Shown: in pieces, positions 10,124-21,266 of the stretch
Layout of the letters: each line of letters begins with the position of its first letter
Position numbering within the stretch: position 1 is the stretch's first letter
Source of the DNA: Endocalyx cinctus
Taxonomy: Eukaryota; Ascomycota; Sordariomycetes; Amphisphaeriales; Apiosporaceae
NCBI GenBank assembly: GCA_001600455.1
Contig: BCKC01000004.1
Coordinates: 1,302,001-1,366,000, forward strand
DNA: 64,000 nucleotides
Direction: 5' to 3'
Translations under genes and position numbers: made by a program
The notes under the pieces: model-generated
The model's database searches: none
Told to the model about the DNA's origin: nothing
The model's input: only the letters and a program-made list of their open reading frames with translations

Positions 10124-11251
10124 TTAGAACATGTCTAACTTTTCATTCTCAAAGTTGTCCCAGCCTTTGAACTCAGGGATCGGTACCTTGCGAATCAACT
10201 TCGGCTGTCCAATCTCGCGGCCTAAGAGATTCACCATCATAGGGATCGTGAACATCACATCTGCGATAAGATCCTTTTTAGCCCGAGGAATACATTGGGC
10301 TTGAGCAGGCAGGTCGGCCTCCACTTCTTTGCGGCTCAGGAGACCGGTATAATGATCAGGCATCCCTTTCCAGTAGATGTCCTTCATATACTGATCTACC
10401 ACGAAATGGAGACGTTCGCGAACCATTTCGCAGACCTTGTTTGCCACCTTTTCGCCCAGCTGTGCGGAGCCGAAGGGCCAGCACGACTCAGAGTGGACAC
10501 GGCCACCGCATTGACGCAAGTAGCCAATGAGAGTTTGGCAGTACTCTTGCTGATGAGCTTCGAGATCAGCCCGCAGGTATTTCGCCTGGTTGCGATCCTC
10601 AAGCATGCGAGACCACCAGTACTTGGGCGTTTTCCCCACGTTGGTCTTATACCAAAAGTTGGCATGGGCGAACTTGATTCGTGCGACATCCTTGTGCCAC
10701 TGATGAAGCAAGATTGCTAGGATCTTGTCCAATGGTAGCTCGAACAGAGACACGGTGAGTTCTTGATTCGTCAGCTTCTCGACTTCAGATGGGGAAACCT
10801 TCTTGTGATACAGGTCTGACCCGAATACAGCTTTGGTACTCGTGTTTGGTGTTGGTTCAGCTTGGGAATTCATGGTCTCGGATTCAGATTCAGATTCAGG
10901 AATGCCCTTGAATTTAGATGGATCCATGGTTGATGCTGGTTTAGATTGGGAATTCATGGTTGATCCTGTGTCTGATGCTGGTTTAGCTTGGGGATTCATG
11001 GTTGATGCTGGTTTAGCTTGGGAATTCATGGTTGATGATCCTTCATTGTCGTAATACATGTCTGACCCGAATACAGCTTGGGTACTCATGATTGATGCTG
11101 GTTCAGCTTGGGAATTCATGGTTGATGCTGGTTCAGCTTGGATACTCATGATTGATGCTGGTTCAGATTGGGAATTCATGGTTGATCCTGTGTCTGATGC
11201 TGGTTCAGCTTGGGTACTCATGATCGATGCTGGTTCAGATTGGGAATTCAT
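10124..11251 (-). CDS. Hypothetical protein with N-terminal decapeptide repeats
   Basis: A 375-residue uninterrupted frame; an in-frame TAG lies seven codons upstream of the ATG at 11251, so the start is well defined. Residues 1 to about 145 are built of imperfect units of the type TMNSQAEPAS (variants SIMSTQAEPAS, TMNSQAKPAS), broken twice by an AVFGSDxY segment. Residues 150-375 lack repeats, are rich in Trp, Arg and Lys and look globular (HQWHKDVARIKFAHANFWY; YLRQCGGRVHSESCWPFG). I recognise no family. The repeats are also visible as direct repeats in the DNA, which favours copy-number change by slippage. Probably a lineage-specific protein of unknown function. Confidence 0.55.
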   Translation of the reverse strand: MNSQSEPASIMSTQAEPASDTGSTMNSQSEPASIMSIQAEPASTMNSQAEPASIMSTQAVFGSDMYYDNEGSSTMNSQAKPASTMNPQAKPASDTGSTMNSQSKPASTMDPSKFKGIPESESESETMNSQAEPTPNTSTKAVFGSDLYHKKVSPSEVEKLTNQELTVSLFELPLDKILAILLHQWHKDVARIKFAHANFWYKTNVGKTPKYWWSRMLEDRNQAKYLRADLEAHQQEYCQTLIGYLRQCGGRVHSESCWPFGSAQLGEKVANKVCEMVRERLHFVVDQYMKDIYWKGMPDHYTGLLSRKEVEADLPAQAQCIPRAKKDLIADVMFTIPMMVNLLGREIGQPKLIRKVPIPEFKGWDNFENEKLDMF

Positions 11252-14033
11252 GGTGATTCCTGTATTCTATAGTGGAGTGCCTTGTTGTGGTGGTGAGAAT
11301 TGAGAAAAAGAGGAGAAAAAAGTGTACGAAGAGAGGCAGGTGGAAGATTGGAAAGGTATGAAAGGTTTTTTTTTGTTGTTGTGATATTGGAGAATGCAGA
11401 TTGTTTCTTGCAAGAGAGGGAGAGATGCTGGACACACACACAAAAAAAAAAGAAGAAGAAGAAGAGAGGTAGAAAATTGGAAAGGTATGAAAGTTTATAT
11501 GCTGCGTCAGAAATGAATGTTACATACAATGTTCTTACCTGCTCTAACTAGGTAGATACCACTTTTGGAACTTCGGTTTGCTCTTGCTTAATAGTAAAAC
11601 ACTTGGAGGAAAAAGAATTAAGGAAAGTGGAATGTCCATGGGTATGAACCAGAAAGTATGGATCAATATGTAACTTAAAATTCAAGGTGAGGTGCTCACG
11701 AACGGGGGGTTTCTACGCAGATAAATCCAACACGCTGGCCTTTTTCATTGGTGACATTCATATAACAAATTTACTTACAAAAAAAAAAATAAAAAAATAA
11801 AAAATAAAGATAAAAAGATGGAATGAATATTTATGTAGATATTTATGGATGTCCACATGTCCAGACTCATTGGCTTAAGTGACATATTTTCTTTTCTAAA
11901 GTCGTGTTGGAATTACCTGATCCACTGGAATATAAGGTTCATGACAACAAATGTACCTACCCGTGAACCTAGGGAGGTACTCACTTTGCCACAGAAAGTC
12001 ATTACGTACCTAGGTAGATAGGTAAGGACCTACTGACTTCCATCTGTAACTCAAATATACCTCCAGGCTGATTCTTAGCATAGAAATATTTATTAAAGTT
12101 GACTTCATAGAAAAGAATATGAGTCATAATACGTCAAGGGAAACAAAAATGCAAGTCCAGGGGTTATATACCTAGGTACTGAAACCAAAGATTTCCTTCG
12201 AGGAGGAAGCAACAGTAATTAGGTTTCTAATACGGTTGGAACCATGTTGATCTAGACTCTTCTAGAAACTTGAGGTGATAGGTCATATCTATCGAGAATA
12301 GACGACAAGAGGAAGCAACGGTAATTAGGTTTCTAATACGATTGAAACCATGTTGATCTAGTCCTATAAACTGAGGTCATATCCATCGAGAATAGATGAC
12401 AAAAGGAAGTAACAGGAATTAAGTTTCTAATACGATTGGAACCATGCTAATCTAATTCTACAGATCGAGGTCATATCCATCGATGATAGATGACTAGAGG
12501 ACACTTGCACACATCGATACTAGATACATGATATCATCTAATATTTTGCAGCATTTCTAGGGAATACTGCCTTGTTAGGTGCCTGCAATGCTAGATATTC
12601 TGTTTTATTATCCTTTCTCATAAAAATCTTTCGATAAGATGGGGGATCAAAACAATTGAAGCGAGAATACCAATTTTCTTAGCAGTTTATATGGTAGTGA
12701 ATCGAATAGTAAGTATAGTTGGACATTTAGCACATGGATATTAGTATTATTCAGTGCTGCCCGTACTCTCATCATCCCCGAGGCAAACGTTTGAAAAAAC
12801 ATTACACAAAATTTTTGCTTTCCTTTCCTTTTCTTTTTTTTTTTTTTTTTTTTTTTTGCAGCTCGTATTTCTCCCTTCGTATTTTGTCAATTTTTCACTG
12901 AAGTTTTACTAAATCTTTCTTCCAATCTTAAACTCGTGCTTCTTGCCTAGCGTTATGAATGCTCTCTAATCCCTAGATTTGTATCCTTCCGAGAAGTTCC
13001 CCTGTTTCCATCTACAGTTTTGTTACTAATTTCTCACCAAATCACTTGAAACTCTTCTCTATACCTGCACTAAGGGTTGTTCGAACTTCCAATGAATCCC
13101 GGTACGGTTGTCTTTTCCCTATCTGCATCAATTGTCTCTTAATTCTCTACAATTCCTTCATATTTCTGCCCTCGCAGACTCAATACACCAAATCAGTTAA
13201 TACCATGCAATCACCACAGAAAGCTAATGCAAGCTCTCATACTCCTTTCGAATGTAAGCACCACCTTAAGAGTACTAAAGAGAAGATAACTATTTCAATC
13301 TTCGAAGAAGTATACTTCTACTTGCCCCTCCAGACCATCCCGGTATGAATATGCGGGTTGGCCTTGACTAATTAGTCTATACTATTAAACAATTCTGTAA
13401 TGGAATTGAAGATGAATTCATTGTTTCACCAGCTAAAGAAACGCAAGCATGTACTCGAGGGTTGAATAACTTGAGCCAACTCCTTCTGTTGGAAAGTATC
13501 CTAGCAATCCCTGCCACTCTGTTTAATTATCATCTTGATCATTTGATTCTATTGACCGAGCTGGTGCAGCCAAACCAATCCCATACGGCTCAAGCCCAAC
13601 CACAGCCCAGCCTGAGACACGGCCAGCCCAAGCAGTCCTAGAAATAAAACAGGAGATGAGAGGTGAGATACAACTGGCCTACTTATCATTTTTGCCCCTT
13701 TCTACTCCATCATTAAATCTTTGACGAGGGATTAACTATTGATGATTGTTATCCTCTCTCATACCTAAGGTGTGGCCTATATTATATGCTACAAAGGAGC
13801 TAGCTGGAAGGTACATGCGAGCAGCTCACTATAAAAATAATGAATATTTCTGTTCTATGTCTGAATGATCCAAGAAGGGCTTTGTTAGACACTATCTTTT
13901 CCGCGAAGAACCGCCAACATAGACACTTAGAGTCGGTGGGAAGGAGAGATATAGCCCCGGAGACTTTGGGGCACCTAAAGAGCCCCACCTACCTGTGACT
14001 GTCTCTGCACCTTATGATCTACCCTCCGTGTAG
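11252..14033. other. Gene-poor region with degenerate repeats and possible unassigned exons
   Basis: Contains poly-A and poly-T tracts (11441-11465, 11779-11810, 12833-12858), two TACCTAGGTA palindromes (12007, 12169) and the three-copy repeat at 12204-12497. A plus-strand frame at 13369-13640 (text such as ACTRGLNNLSQLLLLESILA), a second overlapping frame ending VLEIKQEMR before a GTGAGA donor near 13663, and one at about 13840-13992 (LLDTIFSAKNRQHRHLESVG) look coding-like. They may be upstream exons of the cryptic gene at 14034, but I could not join them in phase. Confidence 0.4.
12204..12497. repeat. Three degenerate tandem copies of a ~95-105 bp unit
   Basis: Units begin AGGAAGCAAC or AGGAAGTAAC at about 12204, 12310 and 12404. 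Each contains TTTCTAATACGATTGGAACC, a CTAG/CTAAT segment and GGTCATATCCATCGAGAATA. Differences between copies are mainly transitions. No coding potential seen. Confidence 0.75.
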
Positions 14034-14509
14034 AAGTGGTGGTTATGAATATCTTCCTGTTTATCATAACATGTTTGATGAGCACGACACTACGAATTCT
14101 AATCAGATCTTTGCCTTCACACACCTCTCAGGAAGAACTAACTCCTCTGGTAAGTAAGTGTAGAATCTAGTTAGGTTAGTCTTCATAACAGCCGATTACG
14201 GAGGCCAGAAAGATCTACACTCAACTTTACTGGGTTCCTCTAGTGAAGATTTCTAGTCAGAAGAAGAAAATATCTGCCAGGGAAACCAAAATAACAAATT
14301 CACTACGTCGTATTTCCATTCCACCGCGAAAATCTCAATTCCAAAGAATCAACTTATCACTTCTTCATTTTATGTCTACCTATGGAAACGTGCCCTCAAA
14401 TCTAGCCGGCAATACCCTTGAACTAGAGATGAAACACAAAGACCCAGACATCCGACAAGAATTCACTCAGAATGATTACTTGCCAGCCTCCAAAGTACTT
14501 CCTTTATAA
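14034..14509 (+). CDS. Partial model of a cryptic multi-exon hypothetical gene
   Basis: Two exons are supported by splice signals and phase. Exon 14034-14149 follows a CCGTGTAG acceptor and reads SGGYEYLPVYHNMFDEHDTT and onward; it ends at a perfect GTAAGT donor. A 94-nt intron ends in CCTCTAG, and exon 14244-14509 continues in the same frame to a TAA with about 88 residues, ending SKVLPL. The upstream exon(s) and the start codon are unresolved. Further coding-like plus-strand frames lie downstream, at about 14706-14915 (EELVDLLRQKTRTCKENDF, coiled-coil-like) and at about 15160-15230 (ENAPLWEEIEELKWANIN then stop), so the gene may be longer or be a decaying one. No family recognised. Confidence 0.35.
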
Positions 14510-15620
14510 CTTTGCTAGGCAAAAGGAGACCCCCACACCTGCTTGTTTGTTAAGTCCATATAAATATCTCTTTGACAAATTTCCCTGCTTCCACCTTCTG
14601 CCATCGAAAGGACTCTCGAGAAGGTAGCTGAAACCTTGGCCGGGTTTCCAGCAACGCGAAAAAGTGCTCACCAGAACTCTCTTGCTCTTACATGAAGTGA
14701 TCGAGAAGTACATGTTACGAGGAACTTGTTGATCTTCTGCGACAAAAAACTAGAACATGCAAGGAAAATGACTTCAAATACGAGAAGTTATATGCCAGGT
14801 GCGAATTCCTTAAAGATTTGGCGATCTCCGAGAAGCTGAATGGAACGCTCGGGGCTTCCATCTCCATGGACAAAAACTCATTAAGCACCTGTTCCCTTCT
14901 AATGGTTTCCTTGTAATGGTTTTACGAAAAAAGAACAAGCATTGTGAAGATGACTAAATGATTTTCTAAAATTTTGACAAATTAATCTTGTGTTAGATTT
15001 GCGACTAGCTAATTGCAACATCCTTTCTTACACCGTGGCAGTGGTTTACAAAAAGAGTAGATCTTATGTCTCTCACTCTTCCCACTGCAGCGCGAGCCAG
15101 ACACTTCGAAAGCCGTTATTTTATAATCAACAAGGTAAACTCCGGTTCTTCAATGAAATTCCCGTTGAGAAAACAGAAAGAAGAAAATGCACCTCTTTGG
15201 GAAGAAATAGAGGAGCTGAAATGGGCTAATATAAACTAGACGATTCGATACGTTGTCTGAATTATGAGCCTTGTTACCATCTATACTTCTATTATTTGAA
15301 TTTCATAAACTTCCATAAAATTCTCTCATCCGTTTCTCTTGCAGCTTATACATATACATATAGTATACGTACGTGAAATGTATATTAAATCAACTTACTT
15401 CCAGATTCGGTTACAACCACAATTTAATTCCAAGATCGAGACTTTACCTACTTAGGTAAAGTAGCATCCTACCATGTAGCCATGAGCTCTTAGATTCCCC
15501 GAGGTCAATTTATCACGTGATTTCTAAATTTAAAACTTATCTGATTTAATCAATGCCAAGCTGCCAAGATATCCATGGATCAGAGCGCAGCAATCTCCGT
15601 TCTGCCCCTCATTCATCATC
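14510..15620. other. Intergenic or undetected exons upstream of the C2-domain gene
   Basis: Holds the coding-like fragments noted for the cryptic gene, then AT-rich sequence with a CTTTACCTACTTAGGTAAAG imperfect palindrome near 15442 and the presumed promoter of the C2-domain gene (15480-15620). Confidence 0.35.
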
Positions 15621-17003
15621 ATGTCTTTATTCTCACAATTTCGCGATTCTATCGGCCAAGCGGCTATGAGCGCGCGCGACGCTCTAGAAAGAACCAAAAT
15701 ATCAACCGCGAATCAAATCGAGCGTGAACTTCCCGGATCGGATCATGGACAATGTTATGTGGATCTTACCATCCAGTTTATCGGCGCGTCTGGCCTGCCG
15801 ATCATGGACGTGGGAGGGACCGCCGATCCTTACTTCAGGGCCTCGTTGGACGGCAAGTTGCAGTATGTCTCCACAGTGAAGTCCGCTACTTTGGCGCCCG
15901 TGTGGAACGAGCGTTGGAATATCAAGAACGTCCCCACCACCGCTTCGCTTGATGTTCGCGTCTTCGATAAGGATGTGGGACCCCGCGACGACGTCATCGG
16001 TCAGTTTCACACCTCCGTCGAACCGGGCGCTAAAGAGGCCGAGATTGAGAGTGTTTTTACCAAGCGAGCCAAGGGCACGTTCTGGTTTAAGATCGAATGG
16101 ACCGAACCTAGCCACAGCATAGAACATTGTCCTCCTTATACCTTTGACGGTCCTGTCCGCTTCTCGCAACATTTCTCGCCTACCGTCGGCCTACTTACGG
16201 GTCTGAATGACGAACGCCTTTATTCGACCTGGAAGATCTACATTAAAGGTGTACCCATGTTCTTTGGCGATATTGTCCAGGGATGGAATAAAGAGTACGC
16301 CGCCGCTCAACGCATTTTCGGCCCTGGTCCCGAATCTATAGCCTTACGATCCGCCATCAAGTCAGCCCATTCCGTACTCTACGCCCGATCGACGAGCAAC
16401 GACTTTGGAGAGGTAGACACGACGGAAGACGTGTTAAGCCTCTTCCGCGGCACTGTCCGAGGCCAGCAGGAAGAGCCCAACTCGCAGAAGCAGCGCATCA
16501 AGCCTGCCATCTACACGTACGTGATCGCCGTGCCGGACAGCTCCTTCCGATTCTCCGAGACGGGCGCGGCCTTCCTGGTCGACTTCGCGTCCAAGCATGC
16601 GCTACACTCTAACTGCGCCGAGGCGGTCCGGTATAGCGGTGAGTTCCACCCGCGACCCCTGGGCGGGTGGAAGAACTTTAGTGATGATATCCCCGACCAC
16701 CTCGTCCAGTGGGAGCTCATCGTCGACAATAACTCCGGCACGTACTCGCCCAACAAAGACGACCTGCCGCGCGTGCAAATGGCTATCGAGTATAATTTCC
16801 CGGGTATTCGCGTGCGAGCGCTGGACCGTCAGGACCCGGAGTTGAAGGAGAGCGTTGATGCTTGTCGCGAATACGCGCTCAAGTTCAGGGGCGTGAATAA
16901 GGATGAGCTGCAACCACACGTCCAGCAGGACGGTGAGAAGACGGTGAAGCAGATGATCGATGATGGAGAGTTGGAAGGGAGGCAGAGCGTAGATGTGATG
17001 TGA
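15621..17003 (+). CDS. C2-domain protein, fungal family of unknown role
   Basis: Intronless, 460 residues. A C2 domain spans about residues 46-150: it includes VDLTIQFIGASGLPIMDVGG, TADPYFRASLDG, APVWNERWNI and VRVFDKDVGPRDDVIG, with Asp residues at the usual calcium-binding loop positions (D..DPY; FDKD; RDD). C2 domains bind membranes, often with calcium. The remaining ~300 residues are well conserved-looking and globular (PPYTFDGPVRFSQHFSPTVG; YTYVIAVPDSSFRFSETG) but match no enzyme I can name, so the biochemical role is unknown. Codon use is GC-rich and typical of an expressed fungal gene. Confidence 0.82.
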   Translation: MSLFSQFRDSIGQAAMSARDALERTKISTANQIERELPGSDHGQCYVDLTIQFIGASGLPIMDVGGTADPYFRASLDGKLQYVSTVKSATLAPVWNERWNIKNVPTTASLDVRVFDKDVGPRDDVIGQFHTSVEPGAKEAEIESVFTKRAKGTFWFKIEWTEPSHSIEHCPPYTFDGPVRFSQHFSPTVGLLTGLNDERLYSTWKIYIKGVPMFFGDIVQGWNKEYAAAQRIFGPGPESIALRSAIKSAHSVLYARSTSNDFGEVDTTEDVLSLFRGTVRGQQEEPNSQKQRIKPAIYTYVIAVPDSSFRFSETGAAFLVDFASKHALHSNCAEAVRYSGEFHPRPLGGWKNFSDDIPDHLVQWELIVDNNSGTYSPNKDDLPRVQMAIEYNFPGIRVRALDRQDPELKESVDACREYALKFRGVNKDELQPHVQQDGEKTVKQMIDDGELEGRQSVDVM

Positions 17004-17646
17004 GATACACGTGGTTTAATCCTCTATTAGTATATGATTTATTTCTATTTCGGCATTTAGATTTGTAATTAATTTTCCTCCCCTCATGCCGTGTCGTTTG
17101 AACGATGGACTCAAAGCAGGTAGCTTAATTATAATAATTAATAGATGAGACTGTTTCATCTCTTATGCCTAGATGAAGACTCTATCTCGTCGGGTGTAAC
17201 CGGTCTCTCTTTTTCCGCCTCTAAATAATACTAGCACGAGGTAATATAATTAGACCGTTTCCGTTGAATCCCAAAAAGCCTTTCTGCTGTACGAAACGTT
17301 GATTAGTGCAAGAATAGAGTAATATAGTACAGAGCAGCATACCGCAAATTGACAAGTTATCGGATTTTGCTCATCTTCTTCATCGATTGGCGCGAATATA
17401 ATCTTATTGGTCAACAATAATTAAACAAAGAGTAATTACTCCAAACAAAACCCTATATGCATTATTCAGCCTATGGCAATGGATGAGCTTTCACGAGCCC
17501 TCAAAGTACTCGTTCATGCCGGTCAAATATTCCCTCCGATATCGTCTAAGTATAAAAGCGAATGACAAGAAAACGCCCCTTTTCAAAAAGGGTAGTACGT
17601 CGACGTACGTCCATACTCATATAATATGAACCATAACGTCGTACAT
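17004..17646. other. Intergenic region between convergent genes
   Basis: Two convergent 3' flanks. AT-rich, no coding frame, repeat or RNA recognised. Confidence 0.4.
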
Positions 17647-18357
17647 TTACCACAGAGTAATCATCGGCGGCCAACTTTGTGCCTGTCGACTGACGGTAAA
17701 GCTTCCACCGCCAGGCACGACGTCCCCCCGCTCGTAAGAATAAGATTTCTCTACGAAATCTATCCCGGTATCCTGGAACCAGGATTGCATCATCTTTTTC
17801 TCGTCTTTATGGAGTTCGGTGCTCACAAGAAGGTAACCGTTGGGGTTCGTGATTCTGCCTTGACGCCAAAAGTAGGTCATCTTTTGTAGGTACTCCTGTA
17901 CGACTTGGGCGGCGCTTTGCGTTTGGACGCCGTTATTCATCCTACCCGGCGGAATGTGCGCAGCTATCCAGTGATTCTGATCGTACACGGCCATGACGCT
18001 GCAGGCCGAGAGCCCGTGCGTCTCGAAGATCCCTCTGGCTCCCCAAGGTGAGGACACTATCGAGTCAAAGTTTATGACGGTGCGAGGCTTCAGAAGGGAG
18101 CTGTCGCTCCTTCTCTGAGCGACAAATCGCTTGATCCTGGAGCTTGTACCGTTGGTGTCGCTGTTGACGTTAGCGCTCATTATGCTGCTCTCGCTACAGT
18201 CTACGCCCGGGTCACAATCTCCGAGCGTTATGCTCCACCCCATCGAGCAGGAGGTGCATTGGCTGTCTTCCGCAGAATCGCATGTTGAGTTGGCGCGGCG
18301 ATTGATGACATTGCGCAACTTGGTAACGTCCCTTCGAGGCTTAGCAAAAGATGGCAC
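17647..18357 (-). CDS. Cys-rich protein with a possible deamidase-like Cys/His pair; 5' end unresolved
   Basis: An open frame of about 236 codons whose first codon is GTG, not ATG; a TAA lies three codons upstream, and a CATCAG acceptor at the boundary suggests a missing 5' exon, perhaps with a signal peptide. The N-terminal part is basic (KPRRDVTKLRNVINRR) then Cys-rich (CDSAEDSQCTSCSMGWS). The C-terminal part has a segment GLSACSVMAVYDQNHWIAAH in which the Cys and final His are 15 residues apart. Such a Cys-His arrangement after a Gly-x-Ser-x-Cys strand is seen in the CheD/CNF glutamine-deamidase superfold. That link is an inference from a short pattern and from spacing only. No toxin function is claimed. 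Confidence 0.5.
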   Translation of the reverse strand: MPSFAKPRRDVTKLRNVINRRANSTCDSAEDSQCTSCSMGWSITLGDCDPGVDCSESSIMSANVNSDTNGTSSRIKRFVAQRRSDSSLLKPRTVINFDSIVSSPWGARGIFETHGLSACSVMAVYDQNHWIAAHIPPGRMNNGVQTQSAAQVVQEYLQKMTYFWRQGRITNPNGYLLVSTELHKDEKKMMQSWFQDTGIDFVEKSYSYERGDVVPGGGSFTVSRQAQSWPPMITLW

Positions 18358-20755
18358 TGATGATTACATTAAATGTTTAGCTAAATGCCGATAATTAGAT
18401 ATGAGGTGACGTATCTTGTATCGGGGGGTTGGATAAATGCCTGGGTCAGACCGAAAGCCTATGCGACCCAAGCCAAAGTTTTATAGAAATACATTCTTGA
18501 GTACGTGTATCAGAAGCAGAATAGATATGTCTATATATTTCCCGATATGTAATATTACTGTCTTGATGTAAATAAATTATGCGTGTTCCCGTAACTTGGG
18601 TTAAAGATGGGTCAGTATGAAGCATCTCGACGCCGTTTTATATATCTTGGCAAGGCTGACAGTGGCTATTGTAAAATAGGAGTGACCATTATGAAATTTA
18701 GATAAGGATGAAGTTCATGATAAGTTTGTCCAATGACTTCATCAAATTGTAGGGTTCGAAGTTCGTGGACTCAATCAGGATGGTCAGACATTCCTTCCAG
18801 CTCGACCGATTCCAACCTCAAGGCCCTCTTTTGGACCAAATACTATACACCTGTCAAGATTTTATCTCCATGTTACTTCGGAAAAGTTCTTTCGCAGATT
18901 GTTACATCATATCAAGGTGATAGAATGGAATATTTTCGTCACAAGAATTCCATTCTCACGGCTATTTCCATATTTTCGAGCCCATGGTTGCTGTGGAATT
19001 CTATTTTTTGCAACATATTATTTATGTCCATTGTTGTCTCTTATTATATATGCTGCTGATGGTGTGAGTATGATGCTTCTGTTACATGCAGGCCAAATAG
19101 AGGATTTGTGCCATTTACATTCCTTTGCATAATTCCATCATAAATCCAGGTAGATAGAGTAACGCGTCACCGGTGCTCCCTATTGGAAATTCACAGCCTT
19201 CGATGAAATCCTCGATAATTTATTTTTCTTGCTTATGAGTCAAATTATTGATTTACACGTGTCCTGTTATTTCTATCAACAGCCATCGGCTGAATATTCC
19301 TGTTTATTTTAGCTGACCGAACAAAACCATCATTATGAATAAGTACATCAATTCATATTAGCTCAAAAGTACCAACTGCATATTTTATTTCAATCTATGA
19401 GATCATATTTTATATATTTATTCAGAAGTTACTTGGGTACGTAGATGATCTGATAAAATGGTGCTCTGACTACGACTAACTCGGATAACCGTGGATTCTC
19501 CTGTCGGTGTTAATACTGATACAAAAGACAAGCGTAGCTACCTGAGGTACAGGTCCAGATAACTTTCTGTGACGGAGAAGTGGGACTGAATGGGACCTGG
19601 TATCGGAGACGGTAAATTAAGGGGTGGAATCAAGCTTACTGACCCGGTCTGAGTGACTGACCAATCCTGTAATTACGTATTGACCAGCTCAGGAAGCATT
19701 GTAAATAAGGTTCTGAGCTCTCGTTCGATTTATAGAAATATATAGTTCCTTAAGCCCTAATTCAATAAGATATTTACATAGTACACTTAATATGATTGCC
19801 AAGCTCCCAATCCATATCCATAAGATCTAACACTTTGATAGCCAATATGGGGGAGTGATCCATGCCCACCTGGATAACCATCAGGCGTCGCTCATCGAAG
19901 GAGTTGTGAATGATAATCAATACGATCGATTAGCTGAATGGAATGTTCCTTCTATATCCGAATAAAATCACGATTGGTATCATGTCCAAAAACATAGGTA
20001 ATAAACCTTCAACTGCGCTGTAATTTATAGATGAGATACTTGCCGGATCTAATGTGTGATTGAGGGAATCATTGTATATATGAAACTTTCTCGTAATTAT
20101 GATACTTCTACCTATTGCTAAATTTTATCTCTTCTAGTTGAATCTAGTTACGTCGTGTTAATTAACATATTTAACTAGACCCCTACAAATGCTTCAACGT
20201 ATATACATCTTTGGTGGAAGAAATCACCATGCATTTTCATTTCCTCAACATTTACTACTTAATCAAGCCACAGATTAATACTCTTTTCCAACTGTTGGAA
20301 TTAATTATCATTATCAAGAATTACAGAATAATAATATGTTGCATTTTGAACAATACGATCGTATATAGCCAATTCAACGCCAACTACCCTTGACGTCAAC
20401 CTTCTTTAATATTCAGCAAACATGAGTATGTTCCCACACTTGGAACATTTGTACTTTCCGTCTTCCTCTCGTAACTTTCTCGTGATTAAAGCGTATATCT
20501 GATGTTTTGTTTCATCTCTTTAGTCTTTCCCAACAAACCATAATTAGGCTCCTCCCCCCGCTCCTTTTTATCAGGTTTAAAGACAGTATTAAGACGCAAA
20601 TTTATGTAATAATATCTACGTCAACGACGAGCTAGGCGTGATGAGGAAGCTTTGTGGCAGCCACTACATAATGTTATTTGCGAATTACGAGACGCCGAAC
20701 TACGTTGATATTATTGCTGAGTCTGTTGACAGATTACAGTCTCGCCGTGTACTTC
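18358..20755. other. 2.4-kb intergenic region containing one LTR-like repeat
   Basis: Apart from the repeat at 19568-19798 I see no firm feature. Two overlapping plus-strand frames (18733-19059 and about 18708-19132) are open but have no recognisable similarity and share the same bases. Confidence 0.4.
19568..19798 (+). mobile_element. LTR-like dispersed repeat, copy 1
   Basis: Begins TGTGACGGAGAAGTGGGACT and ends TTACATAGTACACTTAATATGATTG-like sequence. Three more copies occur in inverted orientation at 51439, 59843 and 62157. Size (~230 bp), TGTGACGGAG start and lack of coding sequence fit a solo LTR of a retrotransposon. The right end is not a clean CA and I could not find a target duplication, so the class is inferred. 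Confidence 0.65.
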
Positions 20756-21266
20756 TTAATCCTGTTTAAACTCTGCATTTATGTCGACCGCGAAATCTTC
20801 GATCGTGGCCCGGCGCTGCTCCTCTCTGTTCTCCTGATCGGCGATAGCATCCTCCCATACGCGGATCATCATCTCATTTTCTTCTTTATCGGTGTTCGCT
20901 TCGCGGAGCCGGATTAGACTAAGCTCGGAGAAAAAGTTTTGTTTTTGTAAGTACAGCTCTTTTGAATTTTAATTAAAGATTACAGGACAATTGATACAAA
21001 TCGCTACAGAAAAAAAAAAAAAAAAAGAAAAGAGAAGAAAATGGAGACGAAAAGTTTCAGGAACGGGTAACATAATTAGAGTGTTTAGAAACATTTGAGG
21101 TGACTCACATCTTTTGCTCACGTCGGCGTGCTTTGCGACGGGCGTTCTTGGATTTACGAGCGTTTTTCTCCTCTTCTGTCAAGCCGGCGCGTTTAGCGGC
21201 TCGTGAAGCACGGGCATCGTTCGCAGGGCGGGAAGCGCCTCGGTTGAGCTTCTTACGACGAGCCAT
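20756..21266 (-). CDS. Small basic protein, two exons, unknown function
   Basis: Exon 1 (21109-21266) starts MARRKKLNRGASRP and stays extremely rich in Arg, Lys and Ala up to RRKARRREQK. A GTGAGT donor and a CTTAG acceptor remove a 190-nt intron, and exon 2 (20756-20918) continues in frame with an acidic, helical stretch (EANTDKEENEMMIRVWEDAI) to NAEFKQD and a stop: 106 residues in all. The strong basic-then-acidic charge split and two-exon phase agreement support a real gene. The basic half could bind nucleic acid or target the nucleolus, which is inference; no family was recognised. Confidence 0.55.

Noticed and set aside
18708..19132. Overlapping plus-strand frames with hydrophobic text
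   Set aside because: Two frames are open over the same bases, no start context or similarity is evident.
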